A stretch of 64,000 nucleotides of DNA, taken from the NCBI RefSeq assembly GCF_014204415.1, contig NZ_JACHLE010000001.1, forward strand, positions 248,001-312,000, written 5' to 3'. The stretch comes from Chryseobacterium defluvii (GTDB lineage: Bacteria > Bacteroidota > Bacteroidia > Flavobacteriales > Weeksellaceae). The translations under genes and the position numbers were made by a program. The notes beneath the pieces are model-generated. The model worked only from the letters and a program-made list of their open reading frames with translations. It was not told the origin of the DNA and ran no database searches. Within the stretch, counting starts at the first letter, position 1. Each line of letters begins with the position of its first letter. Positions 63,170 through 64,000 of the stretch are shown here, piece by piece.

Positions 63170-63368
63170 ATGCATATAAGTTTTTTACTGGCTGCCGGAA
63201 ATTGGAGTTATTTTGTTAATCTTGTGGTTTTTAGGCTGTTTATAGATAATCTGAATATCATTTATAGATGGGTTGGATATTATTAACTTTTTATTCCATT
63301 GAAAATATATTTGGTTTATCCTTAATTAAAATCATTATAAATTAAACATTATTGAATTAAATTTTAAA

Positions 63369-63396
63369 TTTGATGTTACGCATATAATTTATTTTG
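63369..63396 (+). promoter_or_regulatory. Possible promoter of the secreted protein gene
   Basis: TTTG, 17-base spacer and TATTTTG; the -7 box is one base short of the TAnnTTTG form, 34 bases before the ATG. Confidence 0.4.
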
Positions 63397-63430
63397 TATT
63401 TTTAAGGCCTTGAAATTTAATTGACTAAGC

Positions 63431-64000
63431 ATGAAAAAACTACATTTACTCTTTCTGCTTTTGATGAGTTTGGTTACTTATCAATCGTATTTTGGGCAAA
63501 CTTTTACGTTAGGTACCTGTTCCACTCACGTGGACTCCTTTTCGTATGGTACACCATTGAGAAGCAGTACTACTGCAAATGACAAAAGCAGGGCTTCTTA
63601 TATTATTCCCGCATCACAGCTGCTTGCTATTGCGGACGGTACTATCACTTCAACTTATTTCTACAGGTATACCCCTACGGGTACTCTGAATGCGGGGACG
63701 ACCCTGAAGATTTACCTGAAAAATACTTCTGCAGTAGATTATCCAACTGCGCCAAGCTGGGCAACTGAAATTGGAACCGCTACATTGGTATATAGTGGCG
63801 ACCCGCAGGCGGCTGTAGGAAGCACAGCAGGGTATAAGCAATTTGTACATTCAACGAATTTTGTATATACCTCAGGAAGTAATTTAGCAGTTTTTGTGGA
63901 ATATGTACAAACTACCGCACAGGCTTCCAGTATCTATTGGACGTATGATTATACTGGTCCTTGTGTTAATACTTCTAATAATAATATCGGTAGATATGAA
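63431..64000 (+). CDS. Secreted protein, N-terminal part (3' end outside window)
   Basis: From ATG 63431 the frame stays open to the last base, 190 codons. The first 22 residues are a signal peptide (MKKLHLLFLLLMSLVTYQSY, cut near FGQ). The mature part is rich in Ser, Thr, Gly, Asn and Tyr with beta-strand rhythm (ITSTYFYRYTPTGTLNAGTT; TTLKIYLKNTS), like the adhesin-type or beta-sandwich modules common in proteins exported by the type IX system. The expected C-terminal sorting domain lies outside the window, so that route is inference. Codon use is like the rest of the window. Confidence 0.85.
   Translation, partial: MKKLHLLFLLLMSLVTYQSYFGQTFTLGTCSTHVDSFSYGTPLRSSTTANDKSRASYIIPASQLLAIADGTITSTYFYRYTPTGTLNAGTTLKIYLKNTSAVDYPTAPSWATEIGTATLVYSGDPQAAVGSTAGYKQFVHSTNFVYTSGSNLAVFVEYVQTTAQASSIYWTYDYTGPCVNTSNNNIGRYE

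Larger units (their letters stand above)
63121..63430. other. Spacer with terminator and promoter, no gene seen
   Basis: The 310 bases hold the dnaE terminator at 63144-63169 and AT-rich sequence. At 63369 TTTG, 17 bases, then TATTTTG (63390-63396) form a possible promoter for the secreted protein gene. I see no further supported feature. Confidence 0.6.

Noticed and set aside
1..64000. tRNA, rRNA, insertion sequence or prophage genes
   Set aside because: No tRNA-like cloverleaf, rRNA segment, transposase, integrase or phage structural gene was recognised on reading both strands.

Overview
The window is a stretch of chromosome from a member of the Bacteroidota, class Flavobacteriia, most likely Chryseobacterium or a close relative in the Weeksellaceae. 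The evidence is the gene content (BT_3928-family protein, DUF1599, DUF5686, prolyl-tRNA synthetase of the archaeal-like type, DnaE with a fused exonuclease), AT-rich spacers, weak ribosome binding sites, and promoter -7 boxes of the form TAnnTTTG. This is an assignment from recognisable features, not from a database search. I found no rRNA, tRNA, CRISPR array, insertion sequence or prophage. Both ends cut genes: an ammonium transporter on the left and a secreted protein on the right.

Layout. 1-3.8 kb: amt end, serine deaminase, an AT-rich orphan gene, and tyrA behind what looks like a complete tyrosine/phenylalanine attenuator. 3.8-9.7 kb, all minus: a CPA2 antiporter, then tsaE, alanine dehydrogenase, a small membrane-anchored protein and a LytS/LytTR two-component pair in one tight run. 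9.8-12.6 kb: dnaG and clpP. 12.6-17.6 kb, minus: DUF1599, BT_3928, TerB-like, S9 peptidase and tpiA, with folP divergent. 18.8-26.2 kb: M28 peptidase, DUF5686 outer-membrane protein, alaS. 26.6-29.1 kb: ECF sigma, zinc anti-sigma, RclC-like protein and MsrAB, apparently an oxidant-response unit. 29.2-38.7 kb: ABC exporter, an AAA-like protein with altered Walker motifs, an FAD oxidoreductase, prfB, DedA, a hydrolase lipoprotein, DUF808 and an acyltransferase. 38.7-45 kb, minus: grpE-dnaJ, mntH, DUF937-OmpA and proS. 45-50.6 kb: a Trp/Gly-rich lipoprotein with a FadL-like porin, ZIP transporter, two methyltransferases. 50.6-58.1 kb: an AT-rich RelA/SpoT-domain gene, an SDR-AraC operon, a glycosyltransferase, bestrophin, and a fused 2-oxoacid dehydrogenase E1. 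58.4-63.1 kb: dnaE. 63.4 kb to the end: start of a secreted protein.

Most of the window is ordinary housekeeping sequence. The best second-look items are regulatory. They are the tyrA leader (a YYY-containing reading frame, a competing antiterminator pairing and a strand-specific terminator), two AraC-type direct repeats 22 bp apart in front of the SDR-AraC operon, a 28-bp palindrome over the promoter of the E1 gene, and a possible metalloregulator box on mntH. Lineage-type losses of metal-binding motifs in DnaG, DnaJ and the DnaE PHP domain, a frameshift-free prfB, and dispersed hairpin and heptamer repeats are also recorded. I did not find a clear new multi-gene system. The closest candidates are the AAA-like protein and the RelA/SpoT-domain gene.
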